Shown piece by piece: positions 49,237 to 62,899 of a DNA stretch of 64,000 bases. The notes under the pieces were generated by a model that did no database searches, was not told the origin of the DNA, and saw nothing but the letters and a program-made list of their open reading frames with translations. The translations under genes and the position numbers were made by a program. The stretch lies in the NCBI GenBank assembly GCA_030549335.1, contig CM060197.1, positions 22,518,501-22,582,500 on the forward strand, in the 5' to 3' direction. Origin of the DNA: Pontederia crassipes. Lineage: Eukaryota > Streptophyta > Magnoliopsida > Commelinales > Pontederiaceae. The number at the start of each line of letters is the position of its first letter. Within the stretch, counting starts at the first letter, position 1.

Positions 49237-50999
49237 CAAAATAAAATATGTGAAAAAATAGATGAAAAAATTAATATGAACCTGAAAATGCCATAATTGT
49301 AGTCGGTGATAGTAGAATGTTCTGGCAAAGTTAGATAATTAAGATAATATTATGGATCTCAGATATAAGAAAATTGAATATAATTAAGAATATTTGCGTT
49401 TTACAATTGATATAATTACAAGATTGAGTTGAATTATATCCAACTTCTCAACGAGTTACAAATTGAGGGCACGAAGAGTTGACATAACTTGGGCCAAATA
49501 AATAATGATTTAACCATATTTATTTGAAATTTTTGGGAATAATTATATATGGAACAGAGATTTGTAAAAGGAATTGACTTGGTTATTTCAAGAGACTAAT
49601 TACCTTACTTGTAGGCTAATTTAGGACATTTTCTTTCACCCCAAATTCTACTATCTAGGGTCTATAAATACTGGTATTTGTAATTATTTTAGACAAATTT
49701 TAATCTATTGAAATTTGACTTAATTGTTTTTAAGTGAACTCATGCAACTCGTTCTTCAATATTTTTTGTTGTTAATTGCAAGGTTGGTAATCTTGTGATT
49801 AAATCCATCTCTTTATAATATCGATTGCTTGATTCATTGGTAATCTTGAGACTGATATTCCGTTGTTCAAAATTCATTTGATCTCATTTCTCTTGATTAT
49901 ATATTATTCCAATTACTCAAGGCATTGTTCTTGATTCGATTCAATTTTCTAATTATCTTCCATTCTTTTAATTTCCAAAACAAAGCCACAAACATTATGG
50001 GAAAAGGTCTCATTTTTCCTACTCTTGAAACTCTAGCGTCTTCCTTATTTGCCCTTATCTCTATTTTTTTCTTCCTTATCATTCATATCAAATTCTGGTT
50101 TGATAGTTCCTATCAAGATTTGTTGAGTATCTTAGAAAAAAATCCAAAAATAGAGCAAAAATAGTGAAAAAAGGATAGTGTAAGAAAGGAGGAAAGGTAA
50201 GAATAGAAAAAATTATGGAAAAAATCAAAAGAAATTGGAAAAAAACTGAAAAAAAGGATTCAAAAGGAAGAGGAAAGAAAGAAAAAAAAGGAAAGATTAT
50301 TTATGGTGAAAAGTGCAAAAGAAATTTTTTAGAATAGAATCATTTAACTCAAGGAATTGGTGAACTTTGATTCCATTCCAATTCTAAGTCTTTAATATCT
50401 ATCCTTATTTGACAACTTTTTTTATTTTAAGTATTATTTTGATCTTGCAATCATATTTATAAATTATATTGATTTAATTGATCATTGCCTTGTGTTGACA
50501 TGCATTAGCTCTCTTGGAACTTGATCGAGGGTTTAAGATAGGAAAAAAGGCTGAGTGGTGAGTATAATTTAAGAAAAAAGCCAAATTAGAGTTGAGGTAA
50601 AATATGAGTGTCATCACTATGTGTCACCATGTGAGGTAGTAAGGTTGCTTTTATCATTAACTTTTGTTGTAGAAATCTCTTATAATATCAACAGGAAATG
50701 ACAAAGAGCTTAATTTTAGAAATGATGAAATTGATCAGACAATAATGATGCAAGTCATGACACAATACTTTCAACGTTTTGAAAATATGACTACTGAACT
50801 TTACGATCAAGTAGATGTGCAGAAGGATCAAATTACATAACTACAACAAGTTATACAACTAAATCAAGAAGAGATTACCAAAGATATCATGCTATTGATG
50901 ATGAAGAGATAGAAGAAGATGATGAAGCCTTAGTTATAAATTGGAGAAGGTATAAACATGTTCATATTTGATGAAGAAGAGATGAACGAGAAAATCTTT

Positions 51000-51252
51000 T
51001 CTATGTGCATTGTTGTGTTATGGACAAAACTTGTGAATTGATTATCAATAGTGAAATTTGTGTCGATCTCGCCAGCTATTACATGGTAGAGAAGCTGGGA
51101 CTACATATAAGCTACAATGGATAAACAATGGAAGAGAATTCAAAGTGACCAAACAAATATTTGTGTCGTTTAAAATTGAAAGATTCACTAATGAAGTATT
51201 ACATGATGTGATTTCAATGCATATTTGTCATATCCTTTTGGGGCGACCATGA
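51000..51252 (+). pseudogene. Retropepsin-like protease region, copy 2
   Basis: The frame shows CELIINSEICVDLASYYMVE, KLGLH, then FVSFKIERFTNEVLHDVISM, HICHILLGRP. That is the active-site region and the flap/LLGRP block of gypsy protease. The catalytic Asp of the D-S/T-G triad is replaced (NSE), so the enzyme would be inactive. Copy 1 keeps the triad but lacks the LLGRP block, so the two copies are complementary remnants. Confidence 0.8.
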
Positions 51253-51648
51253 CTATGAGATGGATGTGTGACACATGATAGTGCTACCAACCGTTATAAA
51301 CGTCGCAAAGATGAAAAAAAATATACTTTAACACCATTGTCACCTCAAGAAGCATTCGAAGAGTAATTTCAACTTAAAGAGCGTGTAACAATTTACAACA
51401 TTGAGAGTAAAAGTTTAGTTGCACAATTTCAGCTAAAGAAATATAGATTTGATTATCATACTGCAATTTAAAAAAATTCTGAGGATTTTGAGGAAGAGAA
51501 AAATGAAAAAAATGAATGCTACAACTTGAGTATTGAAAACGAGAACCACAAAAATTTTAAGTATTCAGGAAAGGTTACTTTTGAAATGCATTGAAAGGAA
51601 ACATTTATTTGTTGAGTGTTGTGAGAATGAAAAGAGATTAGATCTTAA

Positions 51649-51969
51649 GTGTTTAAAAAACCACCTTCAGAGAGATATGAACAAAAAGATTTGTGTATTG
51701 AGAAAAAAGGAAGAGAATTCGATAATTTTTCTCCTGATCCTAAGAATCTCTTATCTTTTGATTCTGATATTTCCTTCGAGATATGTAAGAGTGAAGTACA
51801 TAAAGTTACAAATTCTATCTTGCAAGGATATGAAAGATGTTGCATTGAGGGTATGATAGGATGTTTGAGAAGTCCATCTCTTAACTTTGAAATTTTATAT
51901 TTGTTTAACGTGACTAATTTGCAGGGTTTAGTTGACACTAGTTTTGAATGTCCAAAGATTAAATCTTGA
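51649..51969 (+). pseudogene. Post-protease ORF segment, copy 2
   Basis: A 106-codon open frame aligned in frame with the ORF at 27608-27940 (shared ICKS/VCKS, SPSL.F.ILY, GLVDTS.EC). It has no recognised domain. Substitutions between copies leave many residues conserved, which hints at former selection on the protein. Confidence 0.4.
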
Positions 51970-54291
51970 TTCTCTATTTCACTTTCTTATTCATTGAGTT
52001 CTGAATCACTTTATATGTTGAAATTTTGGAGTAAATATTTTCTAGTCTTGAACACTTTTGATTGGTTGATTATGATTTTCTATTGAGCCTAGAATCATAT
52101 TCATTTCTTTAAATCCATTTCATACTTTCTTAAGATCATTTCTATTGATGATGGTTGCAATCTTTCATATAATTTTCACATCATAATTGAAAATTCGTAG
52201 CATTTGCATTAGTTGAACTTTTGTGCATTTTTCATCGAAGATTTGAGATTAATTTCGTTTGAGATATTTTGATTAATATCAGTCATTTGCATGGTAATTT
52301 TGGTAATATTTTGGGTTGTTGCAAGGACTTGGATGATTCCTTTGCTAAGCCAAGTTGTTTGTTGCGTTAAGGATCCTATGATATTTCACTTGTAGATGAT
52401 AAAGATCCATTTTATTTTGAGGAAAAAAATTCTTATTTTGGAAATACTTGACAATCTCCTTGTTGGAACTACTGCTATTATCCTGTCACTAAGAAAAACA
52501 AAATTCAAGGGATTGGGTTTTGGATTAAATTAATAACCCCTTTCCCACATTTTCTCTTTTCTCCCTACACCTAGGTGACTTTTTCCTTGTGGTTCTCCCC
52601 TTGCACCAACTTGCAGGAACGAAGTAGTTGAATGAGGACAAGAACTAGAGTATGCTGGAGGAAGAAGGAACTATGAAGGTTGAGATCCATGACCGTTATC
52701 AGATATTTTATTCTCCATTTTCTTTTCTTATCAGTGCTATTATGCACTGCTTTCTCCTCTTTTTCATCATGCCACTAGGAGTACGAGCCAATCCCTATGT
52801 TGTTGGACCATCTGGAACACCGGAGAAGAGGAGAGAGGAAGGAGGATGTGAGAAGAGGCGAGACAATAGCAATAACTAAGACTTTCCAGCTACAATAAGG
52901 TAGGAGAGCATGTCTGGATCACCCTTGGATGTTTAAATTAATTTTAGACAGCATGCCAAGAGTGAAATCAACTCTATTTTTTTAACGATCTAATATTGGC
53001 CAGACTCAAATCTATTGGGTTGGGTGCTACTCCTCTTACATAATGCATAATCACTATCATAGTGCTCTCATGAACTTCACAGAAAAAACATTGATATAAA
53101 TCCCCGCTGATATGATGTTCATGAGCATTGACTTGACGTCTTCAGTCTTATTATTATTTTGGGTTCAATACTCTTGACATTAGGCTGTAGTGCATTGTCA
53201 TGGTTAAACTGATCTGATTTAGTGTTGAAGAGGTGAGGATTATGATAGGTTAATTATGTCCTTACTTTTACATTATTACTGTTTGTTCTTATTTATGAAT
53301 GTCTGGAGTGCCCATATGTTGGCCTCTTTTATGTAATACATGAATAACCTATGTGATACTTGCTATGACTCATGCTGGAAGTATGAACTATGTGATCCTT
53401 GCTGGAATCATGAGTATTTATGTGATGTCCATAAATTTAAATAATATAACATTAACCACCCGGAGGTCTGCCAAAGACAAGACTTCAATGTTAAGAGTTT
53501 AATTATTAGAATGTTGTGATGTGACTTAGATATGAATGGTATTTTACTTGATTGATTGCATGTCCTTACTGCCATGATTGACTCTAAATTAAACTTAAAT
53601 GGTGTAAACCTTGAGGATTATCTTATGACCATATGTTGTTCAGATTTGTATGTATGAGTCATGCTACTCTGATCGTTGGTGTTTACATGTCTGGATGTTC
53701 GCTCCTCACTAGACGTCTCAAACTCTCCCATCACTAGATTTTTTATTTTTATACTATGATCAAAGTGCAATTAATCCCAATTGATTTTATCTCCATTGCA
53801 TCGATTAGAATATGACTCTTCTTGTTTCACATTGCATAGGTATGAATCAAAGTCCCCATCGGGCAAAGACGAAAATTTAACTAATTAAAGATAAAAGCTA
53901 GAGTGCCCATGATACAGATTGTTGGGAGCTCATTGCATAGCATTATTCATCGCATAGTTGGGGCATAACTTTAGACATGTCCCCGTTGTACGAGTGCTCC
54001 CCATTGTGTAACAAAATAGTATACCTCCCCTATCATGATGATGACTTTTTGCCATGGTGTGCAAAAACCATTCATGAATTACATGGTCTTATTGCAACAA
54101 AAATGTTAACTAGTGAGTGACATTACATAGAAATATCAGTGATTCAAAAGTTGAATGTACTTAGAGCATTGGAACAAAGTATTGAAGTAAAAAGTAATGA
54201 AACCAGAGCATTGTATCGATTTGTCAGTGACCATGATTTAATACTATATTATTATACAACAACTTGCCAAAGAATCCAAAATACCTCTATA

Positions 54292-54310
54292 TCTCTCTCT
54301 CTCTCTCTCT
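54292..54310. repeat. (TC)n microsatellite
   Basis: An uninterrupted run of TC dinucleotides. Confidence 0.9.
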
Positions 54311-55775
54311 CATTGTTGTGAACTTTAACGTTAATCTCTCTCATTTACAACCGGACTATAGCATTTATTTACATATTTATCATTGACTCATAATGAATAT
54401 TTTATCAGTGACTAAACTCATATTATATTGATCTCTCATCTGATTATTCCATATATTATTATTATTATTTCGTTACTGCTTGACTCGTTGATATTAATCA
54501 TTCCTATTGATTTATTTAGAGCTCAATATTATTTCAAGATTTTCCTTCATCCTTATCTAATGTTGATTTGATTATCCATTGGTTTATTATTCTTCGGTCA
54601 TGAAGCTCATGAGACATCGTTTGTCCTGCATTGATCCTGCAGGTAAACAAGTTATGGAAGGATGAGCCAAAGTGACATATATTTCTATAATGATAATGTT
54701 CTCGTGTTTGGTCCTTGGTTATTTTCATTACATCACAATGTCATTCATTTCTTTGAATGAACTCGAGTATTGTAATAAAGTCATAAGGCTCTTTACCTTT
54801 CGCACTTGGTATTATTTATATCAAAACCCTATTAAACTTTCTCTTTCATTAGATGTTTTATTTAAGTCTTCCGCATTTATCTTATCTAGTCAAGAAATTT
54901 GTCAAGGTCAAGTTAGTGATCAATATCATTGTATAGTCAATAGCGTTCCCAAGTTGGATTCTTACCACGTAGTAGGGTTCGATTTGTGGGCGTTACACAA
55001 ACATACCAACCCACCCTACAATGATAGTCGGGGGCACCTTCAATTTTAACACCTGCTAATAAGGCAAAACCAAGTACAGGAGCCTAATTAATATCATGAA
55101 ACTCTCTTTCCACCTAGCACTTTCCCAAAAGGGTCAGTTGGAAACTTGTAAAGCATGTCAAATTACTTAGCATTTGGCTCTAAACCTTACAAACAAGGAG
55201 AGAGAGATAGAGAAAAGGCCATTGGACAGGAGAAGAAACACTAGCAAGGAAAGGAGGGAGAAAGAAGTACTTAGAATGATGAAACAATTATTTGTATGAT
55301 TGGGTAGACGGAAATGGAACAACATGTGTTTGTTTCTTATGTGATGATATTTGAGATAATTATGTAATGCACTTGAATTGTCAATGTTTTTCTCGATCTT
55401 GAAACTTAAGTTGACTGAACGTCTGGATTGTGCTCGATTATGCTTGAAATGCAACTTAATTTAAGTTCTAATGAGATTCTAAATGCCTTGTGACATTAAA
55501 TCAAGAAGAATCACAATTTTGACTTTTGGTTCAAGTAATTATTGTAGCATGCAAAGATGGGGCCATAATGCAAAGTCTTAGCCGTAGCAAGTGGTATGGG
55601 ACCATAACAACGTGCATTATGAAAAAAAATATCACATTATATTTCTCCATAAAAATGAAAAAATATTACTATAACAATAATCATTAAATTTCTATTTTGG
55701 ACTTGTTTGTAAAGAAATACTTGTTTATTTAATTGGATATTATATTTAAATTATTGGGGCACTCTCCATGGACTA

Positions 55776-55840
55776 TAGTAGATTGATCAACCTACTATTA
55801 ATGTTACTATTTATAAAAAATGATAGATCGATCTATCATT
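55776..55840. repeat. Two adjacent palindromes
   Basis: A near-perfect 24-bp palindrome centred on TTGATCAA (55776-55799) is followed 20 bp later by a perfect 22-bp palindrome centred on GATCGATC (55819-55840). Both could form cruciform or hairpin structures; no function is known. Confidence 0.8.
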
Positions 55841-56329
55841 ATATGTACTCATTTATTAGGATGAAGGATACTCATTTTTCATTTATATTATTTAACTATA
55901 CTATACAATAATGTGCACCCACTCACAATATTCTTGGTTCTACTGTTGGTGGCATTTAGTATATACCAAAATGAGTGCATTTGACTTTTTCACTTGATTT
56001 CTTCCCTCTTGTAAGGCTAATTGCTTGTACTTTTCCTTTTTCATTGCTCATCAATTATCTTGGATGCCTTGTATTTGGAATCTCATCCTCTGCTTGAACT
56101 CCTTTTCAAATTTTATGGTCATTAAGATCATTCATGATCACCATGGTCACTTATGATCTTTACCCTCGATCATTTATTTAATCCCTTGATGAAATTTTCT
56201 ACTATTTTGATCTCATTTTCAACTTAACATGTTTGTTCATGTCTTGATCAATGGTCATATTTTTTTGTTTGAGACCAAAAGTGTTATACTCTGTTGAATT
56301 AAATTAATCCGGATAAAAGCTTGTTGTAA

Positions 56330-56560
56330 ATTTTGACAAAACTCTCCCGAGACACTTTGTCTTTCCCATCAAAGGCAGTGATCCATCCGTATTTCCACCA
56401 AACATTGACATTTTCATTTAAATGATTGGTAGCATACTTCACAAATCAAATCATGACCCTAAAGAAATCATTTAACTTCTAACAAAACTTTTGGATGTTT
56501 TGACCCTTCTTTACCATCAAATCTTGGTGGGTCAAGTTTTAAAAATATTTCAATGGAATG
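56330..56560 (-). pseudogene. Ty3/gypsy gag remnant
   Basis: The minus-strand reading gives FLKLDPPRFDGKEGS (about 56540-56500), then VKYATNHLNENVNVWWKYG (about 56440-56385). This is the PPxFxG ... YAT-L-E---WW pattern of the plant Retrotrans_gag domain. Frames are broken between the two parts. It is separate from the gag of the two retrotransposon copies above and lies 250 bp outside the solo LTR. Confidence 0.75.
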
Positions 56561-56816
56561 ATTATCATTACCATTTTCTTTGTGCATTAGGTGCATACCT
56601 AACCAAACCATCGATAAAGGTATTTCTATCATCAACATGTTTCATAATTGCATGTCTTGCACATCTACATCCACATGTTAAATATACAATAATAGTTAGG
56701 CCAATTACAAAAAATGTACTTTTTGATTCATTGGTTGTTCATGACAATTGCATACGAGCCATACATATTAGGATATAAAACACATAAGAATCAACTTATG
56801 GCTTTATGTTATGACC

Positions 56817-59200
56817 CCAATTTAAATCGTGATTTAAATTAGAGTTTGACTCATTAAGTACAATCAAATAAAATTATGAAAGTTTGCAAAAATGTGATAT
56901 AATTTTTTATATAACGTGAGAATAAAAATATCATTAAATTAATTATATAATTTAGAATAATCATTCAGAATAGACCAACTCTTACTTAAGTTTTACATTC
57001 TAAAATAACTTTATTTTCGATGCAATATACAAAATTTGACATAAATATAAACATGATCAATGCTCTCAACATTCTAATAAAATGATATGAGAAACACAAA
57101 TCTCCTTAATACCTTAAGATCAAAAGAGATAAACCCTGCTATGATTTTCAACTCAAGCGATCCAAATAAACATACTGGTATGAAAAATATTAGAAACAAT
57201 AGAGTGAGCAAAATACCTTAGTAAGTTAATAACTCATAAGTGTTACACCCTAATGAGTTACATATCATACTTGAAAAATGTAATAATTATAAATATTATG
57301 ATACTTGAAAATGTAATAGTTATAAATGATACACGATATTATAACTTAGATAATTATTTATCACAAAAGTTGATATTATATTATGATAGATTGCATACTT
57401 GGGAAAAAAAATTTATATTTCAATTTAAATATCTAATGTGATTCTAATTTTTCTTATTTACTGATTACAATAATACTAAGCATTAAGAATTTCAGATTTT
57501 ATCTCATTTTGATTCCGAGGAAAATCAACATTCAAACTAAGTTTTGCATTGGTTCTCTAATATACTAGACTAGGCGACATTGTTTCTATGATTTTATATC
57601 AATTAGTAAATGTCTTGTATTTTGTACTTTCAATTTGTTCTAAAAAGTGGGCTTCCCAAGTTCTAACATAAAATTCTTAGAATTTATCTTAACCTAGAAT
57701 GACCATGATAAATTTGAAAAATGTATCATATTCTATTCTAGATTTCATCTCGACAGAGACCAAGGTGCACTATAAATTTATAACTTTTGATACCAATCTC
57801 CAAATTGAAAGAAACTAATTTTATTTAAAATAAGACTCCATAATTTGCTTATGTATTGAATTTAGTTTTCGTTTCACATAAAACATCTACATAGTTTTTT
57901 GTACAGACATTTCATTTTTTTGTTCACATTTATTCTCCTCATAGTTCCTTCCACATATATTATTTTTAAATGATTTCAATTGGATCATAACCCTAGCTTA
58001 CATGAGTTCTAGATTCATAAAAATCATACCTTATTTTTAAATATAAGATTCATAACACATTTTGTAATCAAGTATGCTAGTTCTGTAAGACAACCATATA
58101 TGTGCTCATTTATTTAAACCTAACATTTTAAGAATATATGTTTTTTGAATAATTCTTTCTTGTCTTAAAACTAAACTTTCAGGGAATCATGAAATCTAAC
58201 TTTCACAATTTTATAATCTTTATAAAGCATTTTAACAACAAGCTAAAAATTCAACTATTAATCATAGAACAAGAAATTTATCTTCCCTCATTTCTCGTCA
58301 TATCTCTAAACAACTTGTTTTATTTCCTTGTTAATTCAATCAATATAGTAAATATGGTATGAAACATAATTTTTAAAAGTCTAACATAATATAAAATCAG
58401 TAAAATAATCATTCAAATTCATATTGTATCTACCTTATAAATTCTATTTCTTTCCTTTTTTTGTTCGTGTTCTTTTCCTTTCATTCCTTCCTTCAACCTT
58501 TCTTTTTAACCTTGTTTCTTTCTCTTTCTTGTTTCTCCTTTTGGCCGACCACAAGGAAGTAAAACTTTTTATTTTTCCTTCAGTCATGCAAGGTAAGTAG
58601 GTATTTCCTCTTCAGCACCAGTCCTATATATTTCATTTTGCATGTTTGCCAATTCATGGTGGGGTGTGGCAGCATGAATTAATGTAAGGTGAGCTATCAT
58701 ACTACTATTTAGGTAACTATCTATGCTGATTAATAATACTTAGCATATGACCATAATTAAAAAATAGAATATAATATCCCATAATAGCTACTCAATTAGC
58801 TATGGAAGAAATGATTTAGATTAATTTATTTAAATTTATTAAGTAACAAGAATATCTCAGTTCTCGCTAGGATGTTACAAGTGATTCGAAAACGGTGATC
58901 AACAATTTTAATAAGCCATGTTATTATATAATAATGTGAATATATTGTATAACAAATTAATTAATTTGGTCACCTAATTATCAATTAATTAGGTTCATTG
59001 ATTCACAATAGTTATTAGCATTAAAATCATACTTATAATTTTTATATTAATGCTGGAATACTTGCAATATCAATTAATAAGTCGAGTGATTCATATATGA
59101 TTTACTTACATTCAGGTTGCACTTATGTCAATGAGCTAGTTAACTTAATTAATTAAATACCCAAGTTAATTAGCACATTCGTAAATATTGGGATATTACA
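56817..59200 (-). mobile_element. Solo LTR of family A
   Basis: The plus-strand ends are TGTTATGACCCC and GGATATTACA, imperfect inverted termini beginning TG and ending CA. A perfect 5-bp target duplication CTTTA occurs on both sides (56812-56816 and 59201-59205). The sequence is the reverse complement homologue of 2368-6235 without the CACTA insertion. At 2384 bp with no internal domain, it is a solo LTR left by LTR-LTR recombination. Confidence 0.88.
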
Positions 59201-59205
59201 CTTTA

Positions 59206-59994
59206 TGCCCCCAAAATTAGGCACATTTAGGAGTCAAATCCTTAGTGACGATATGTTTGACTTTCGCATCGATTTTATGAACTTACAATATAAAGCAAAA
59301 GAATCATATCTAAATTTATATAATATCATAAAGTAGTTAAACCATAACATCAAAATCAAAGATTTAGTTAAGCATAATTCATAAACATGTCATATATAGT
59401 AGCTCATGGATCCATAAATGCTATATCATAATAGTCCAACTAAGGTTTCAACGCTAAATGTAGACATTATTAAGCTTGCATAGGAGGTTCCAACTTAAAT
59501 GTCCACAAGCCATATATAACCTTGACTCGACATAAGAGTTCCATCACAGACTTGTGACATAAAGATCCACAACTCATCACATGTGTAATTCTTCTACCAT
59601 GAACAAAATCACTCTTAAAGTAAAAAAAAAAAAACTCTTCACCTTCATAGATCCAAAAGGTACATAAGAGAACCTTCAAATGAGAGCAATTAGATGATAT
59701 TATGGCCTAAATCATAATCTATAATACATGACATATAAAATGACATAATATCATTAAACATAAGTTATGCATATTATGAGCATCACCATGCTTTCCATAT
59801 GACATGTTATCTACACCATCATACTCGTTAAGGTAATTGAACAATATCAAATATTAACAATTTAATATCACTTTAATTATAATAATGATTGTTACAATCG
59901 AAATTGAACCATTATGATTGTGATTTGTTGTGCTACAATCTACTCGTAGAAAACTCACAAGATTAATGCACATTTCTCATGCACCACTACAAAA
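59206..59994. other. Intergenic, no feature recognised
   Basis: AT-rich, with an A-tract near 59620. A run of Gs on the minus strand at about 59205-59213 resembles a polypurine tract, but the target duplication places it outside the LTR. Confidence 0.4.
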
Positions 59995-60407
59995 AAAAGC
60001 CTGATTTCCGACGGTTTATTTTCGACGGGCAGAAATTCGTCTGAAATACCGACGAATTTTTTGACGGATCGAATAAACCGTCGAAATTTTCGTCAGGTAT
60101 TTTTCGGTGGCGAGATCCGGCTGCCCTCAGCGCGCGGCGGCCAGATCCGGTTATTCTTGAAAATCAAATAATTCATTTTTTTTCTTTGTGACTTCATGAT
60201 CTGGTTATTCTTGAAGATTGCTTCTAGAATTTATGGTTCATTAAAACTATGTTATTTTGGTTGGATGCAAGAAACTAGTAGATTTATGCATCATCGTGTG
60301 TGTTCTTTGGAGGAAAAATCACATGTGTATCCCAATGGATGTAGTGCGTCATTCTTGTATTCCTTGATGTTTTGCTACTTATAATTTGATGTATCAAGGC
60401 TTTGTGC

Positions 60408-60822
60408 CAGTTGCTACTTATTCCCATTGCATAAACTATTTATGAACAATTTTTGAGGTGGCTAGGTAATGATATCTTTTAAGTGAGTGCATAAATGATT
60501 AATCTTGTACATATTCAAAGCACATTCAACAATTTCAACTTACGCCTTTGGATGTGTAGGAATTTGTAGCCTATATTGAATGGCAATGCCTTCATGATAA
60601 AAGGGTATTGCAGAAGTTGCTGCTTGTTCTCATCCATTCATGAACTGTTTATCTCCAAAGAGTTTCTGAGGTGACAAGGCATCTTGTAAATGTGTGCATA
60701 ATAATAGGTCTTTACGAATTCCAAAACAACATATTCAACTTAGTGACCTACAACTTTGGATGTGTAGTAACTGATAACTTATATTTAATATCAAAGGAAT
60801 CATGATAAAAGGCATTCCTTGA
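60408..60822. repeat. Diverged tandem duplication, about 205-bp unit
   Basis: Two successive blocks (about 60410-60604 and 60617-60820) share the order GTTGCT.CTT, ...ATGAAC..TTTAT, GAGGTG.C.AGG.AT, TTTGGATGTGTAG and TCATGATAAAAGG. It lies between the CACTA-3 terminus and its transposase; no coding function is recognised. Confidence 0.65.
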
Positions 60823-60979
60823 AGTTTAAAAACTATCGTAACTGTGAAATCCTGTCGTAATAATCAATTGACAATAGCCACAAAAATTACATAGAACTGT
60901 TCCTTTTTTAGTGGAAGAAAGGATTTTTCTTTTTTTCTTTTATTGGTCTTCATAATCTTGCTTTTATGCAAAGCATTTA

Positions 60980-62899
60980 TGTAACGTCCGACAACTTCGT
61001 AAAATAAAAGAAAAAAAAGAGAATAAATCTATTTTGACTCATTCTCGTAACCGCCCATTATCCACACGAAACTCTCGTTATCTTATATTAATAAATCCCT
61101 AGAAAACCTAAGATGACAGCACGGTATTTTCCATTTTCATTGTGATAGGAGGAGAGGAGGAAAAGGTACCAAATCGCCGTGGGAGACGTCGACGTCGAGG
61201 ACGCCAAACCTGATTATTTTTGTGACATTCGACGGAAAAAGGTACATGTTTATGAAGATCACTCTTGGCCTGTTTGATTTTTGGCGCACTGCATCAAAGA
61301 TATCATCATGATCTGCTTTGTGGACGAAAAGAAAACTATTTGTATACAATTACACGCTTTCTTTGTCTCTGCCTTGGTGCCTGATGTGATTTGACAAATA
61401 TTTCAGCCGACACCAACACCTTACATCACTATATTGTTAATTATATATGTTTAGACATGACTTGTACTCATGTCAAGCGCTCACATGTCGGTTCTTTCTT
61501 AGTGCCTTAGGCTATATGCACAGAATACTGCATCTCCTTATAAGTGCATTAGATGCATTGTATTAATGCGTGAGCATTTAGTCTGCCTTGGATGTACCAA
61601 AAGCATACAATAGGAAATGCGTATGGGCATTTTAATGTCCCCTACAAAGCACCATAATATATATCCTATAATAAGTTAGTATATGTATTGCTACAGTACT
61701 CGAAAGTACTGTAGAAGAATCATTACAAGTGTATTTGTCCATATTTCTATACAAATATAAAGATGTATTTCATTAAAAGTTCATTCAATAGCATTTTTCT
61801 TGGATGCGACACTGTAGCACTATCAATTCGTATTTATCTGATAATTAATTATCTTGTCGGCATATTATTTAACCTCTTATTATCTCTCGATCACTGTAAT
61901 GTGCTAAAGAATCTATCCGCACCATAAATCTTTTTATCTTGATCTAATCGGGTCCTTCTTTTTATTTATTCTTCTATCCATAATATAGAATATTGAACCT
62001 CAAAGATAGTTATAGAATAAAAAGATAAAAGACGAAAAATGTTAAATGAAAGAGCTCTTATGTTTTGTTGACGACGGTCAACATGGCCAAAAGGAAGTCG
62101 AAAGATACTCCACCGGCCCATATTTGGCGTTGAGATGCTCCGCCCTGGCCAAAAGGGAGTCGAAAGATAATCCATCGGCCTATATTAAAAAGAGTTGAAA
62201 GACACTCCAAAATAAGTGTAATATAATAAAAATGTAAAGATGACAATGATTATGATGATGGGTAATGCCCAATGATATTATGATCTTTTAATGATGACTA
62301 TGTTATTCTGGTTACACTTATCATTTTGTCTTAAGTCATGCCACTCTATTTTATGTATCTTGATCATGATATTAACATACCAACTATGTCTACATGGCTC
62401 TATCATTTATGATTATTTTTATTTAATTATCTTTATGATGTCATTGTTGCTAATATGTCATATCATTATTATGTACTGGGCGTCAAAGTTCACAGGGAGG
62501 TTCACCTCCCCTATGTATTCGATGTCACAAGTAATAACCTATCCCAGTAAAAAGGATGATGGCGCAGGCGACAAATCGATCTCGTGATGATCTTTGCACA
62601 TGAAATCGAGTCTCTTCAGCTTCCTTTTTATTTTCATCAAGTTATATTTATTTATGCAAACTATCATGTTTAGATTATGTGATACTCAGTTATGTTACTT
62701 GTTAAGACTTCCGCATTCATTTTAATTATGCCTCTTTTTAATCAAATGATATCTATGTTTCCTTCCGCAATTATGCCTCTATTATGTTGATCAGTCAAAG
62801 TCTTATTTTGATCAAATTATTGTACACGTAAGAGCATGTGCCGTAATGTCCCGGGGGTGTATTCGACCACATGACGGGGTGCATTTTGGGGACGTTACA
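60980..62899 (+). mobile_element. Solo LTR inserted in CACTA-3
   Basis: The ends TGTAACGTCC and GGACGTTACA are perfect inverted copies, with a perfect 5-bp target duplication ATTTA on both sides (60975-60979 and 62900-62904). It is 1920 bp long with no internal coding region. A 52-bp tandem array lies at 62094-62210. Its 3' terminal 40 bp match the start of the minus-oriented block at 46267. Confidence 0.9.
62094..62210. repeat. 52-bp minisatellite inside the solo LTR
   Basis: TGGCCAAAAGGRAGTCGAAAGATA.TCCA..GGCC.. units start at 62094 and 62146, with a third partial unit near 62191. The array lies about 0.7 kb before the LTR end. Confidence 0.8.

Larger units (their letters stand above)
49272..52470 (+). 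mobile_element. gag-protease LTR retrotransposon, copy 2 (3' truncated)
   Basis: Collinear with copy 1 (24660-29248). The 5' LTR is 49272 to about 49940, including the part missing from copy 1's 5' LTR. The primer site is deleted (copy 1 has it at the corresponding place). Decayed gag-region sequence covers about 50690-51000, protease about 51000-51252, then the shared post-protease region. Alignment to copy 1 ends near 52465 (TATTTTGGAAATACTTG), so about 300 bp of interior and the whole 3' LTR are gone. Reverse transcriptase and integrase are absent at the same place as in copy 1. Confidence 0.75.
52471..56280. other. Intergenic, mostly unassigned
   Basis: No gene is supported. A (TC)n tract lies at 54292-54310. 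Short CTATGTGAT.CTTGCT repeats at about 53345-53430 and a purine-rich segment near 55195-55260 suggest LTR-derived DNA, but no termini were found. Two neighbouring palindromes lie at 55776-55799 (imperfect) and 55819-55840 (perfect, 22 bp). Confidence 0.4.

Noticed and set aside
59201..59220. Polypurine tract that would make 56817-59200 the 3' LTR of a complete element extending right
   Set aside because: The perfect CTTTA duplication on both sides shows that the LTR ends there, so it is a solo LTR.
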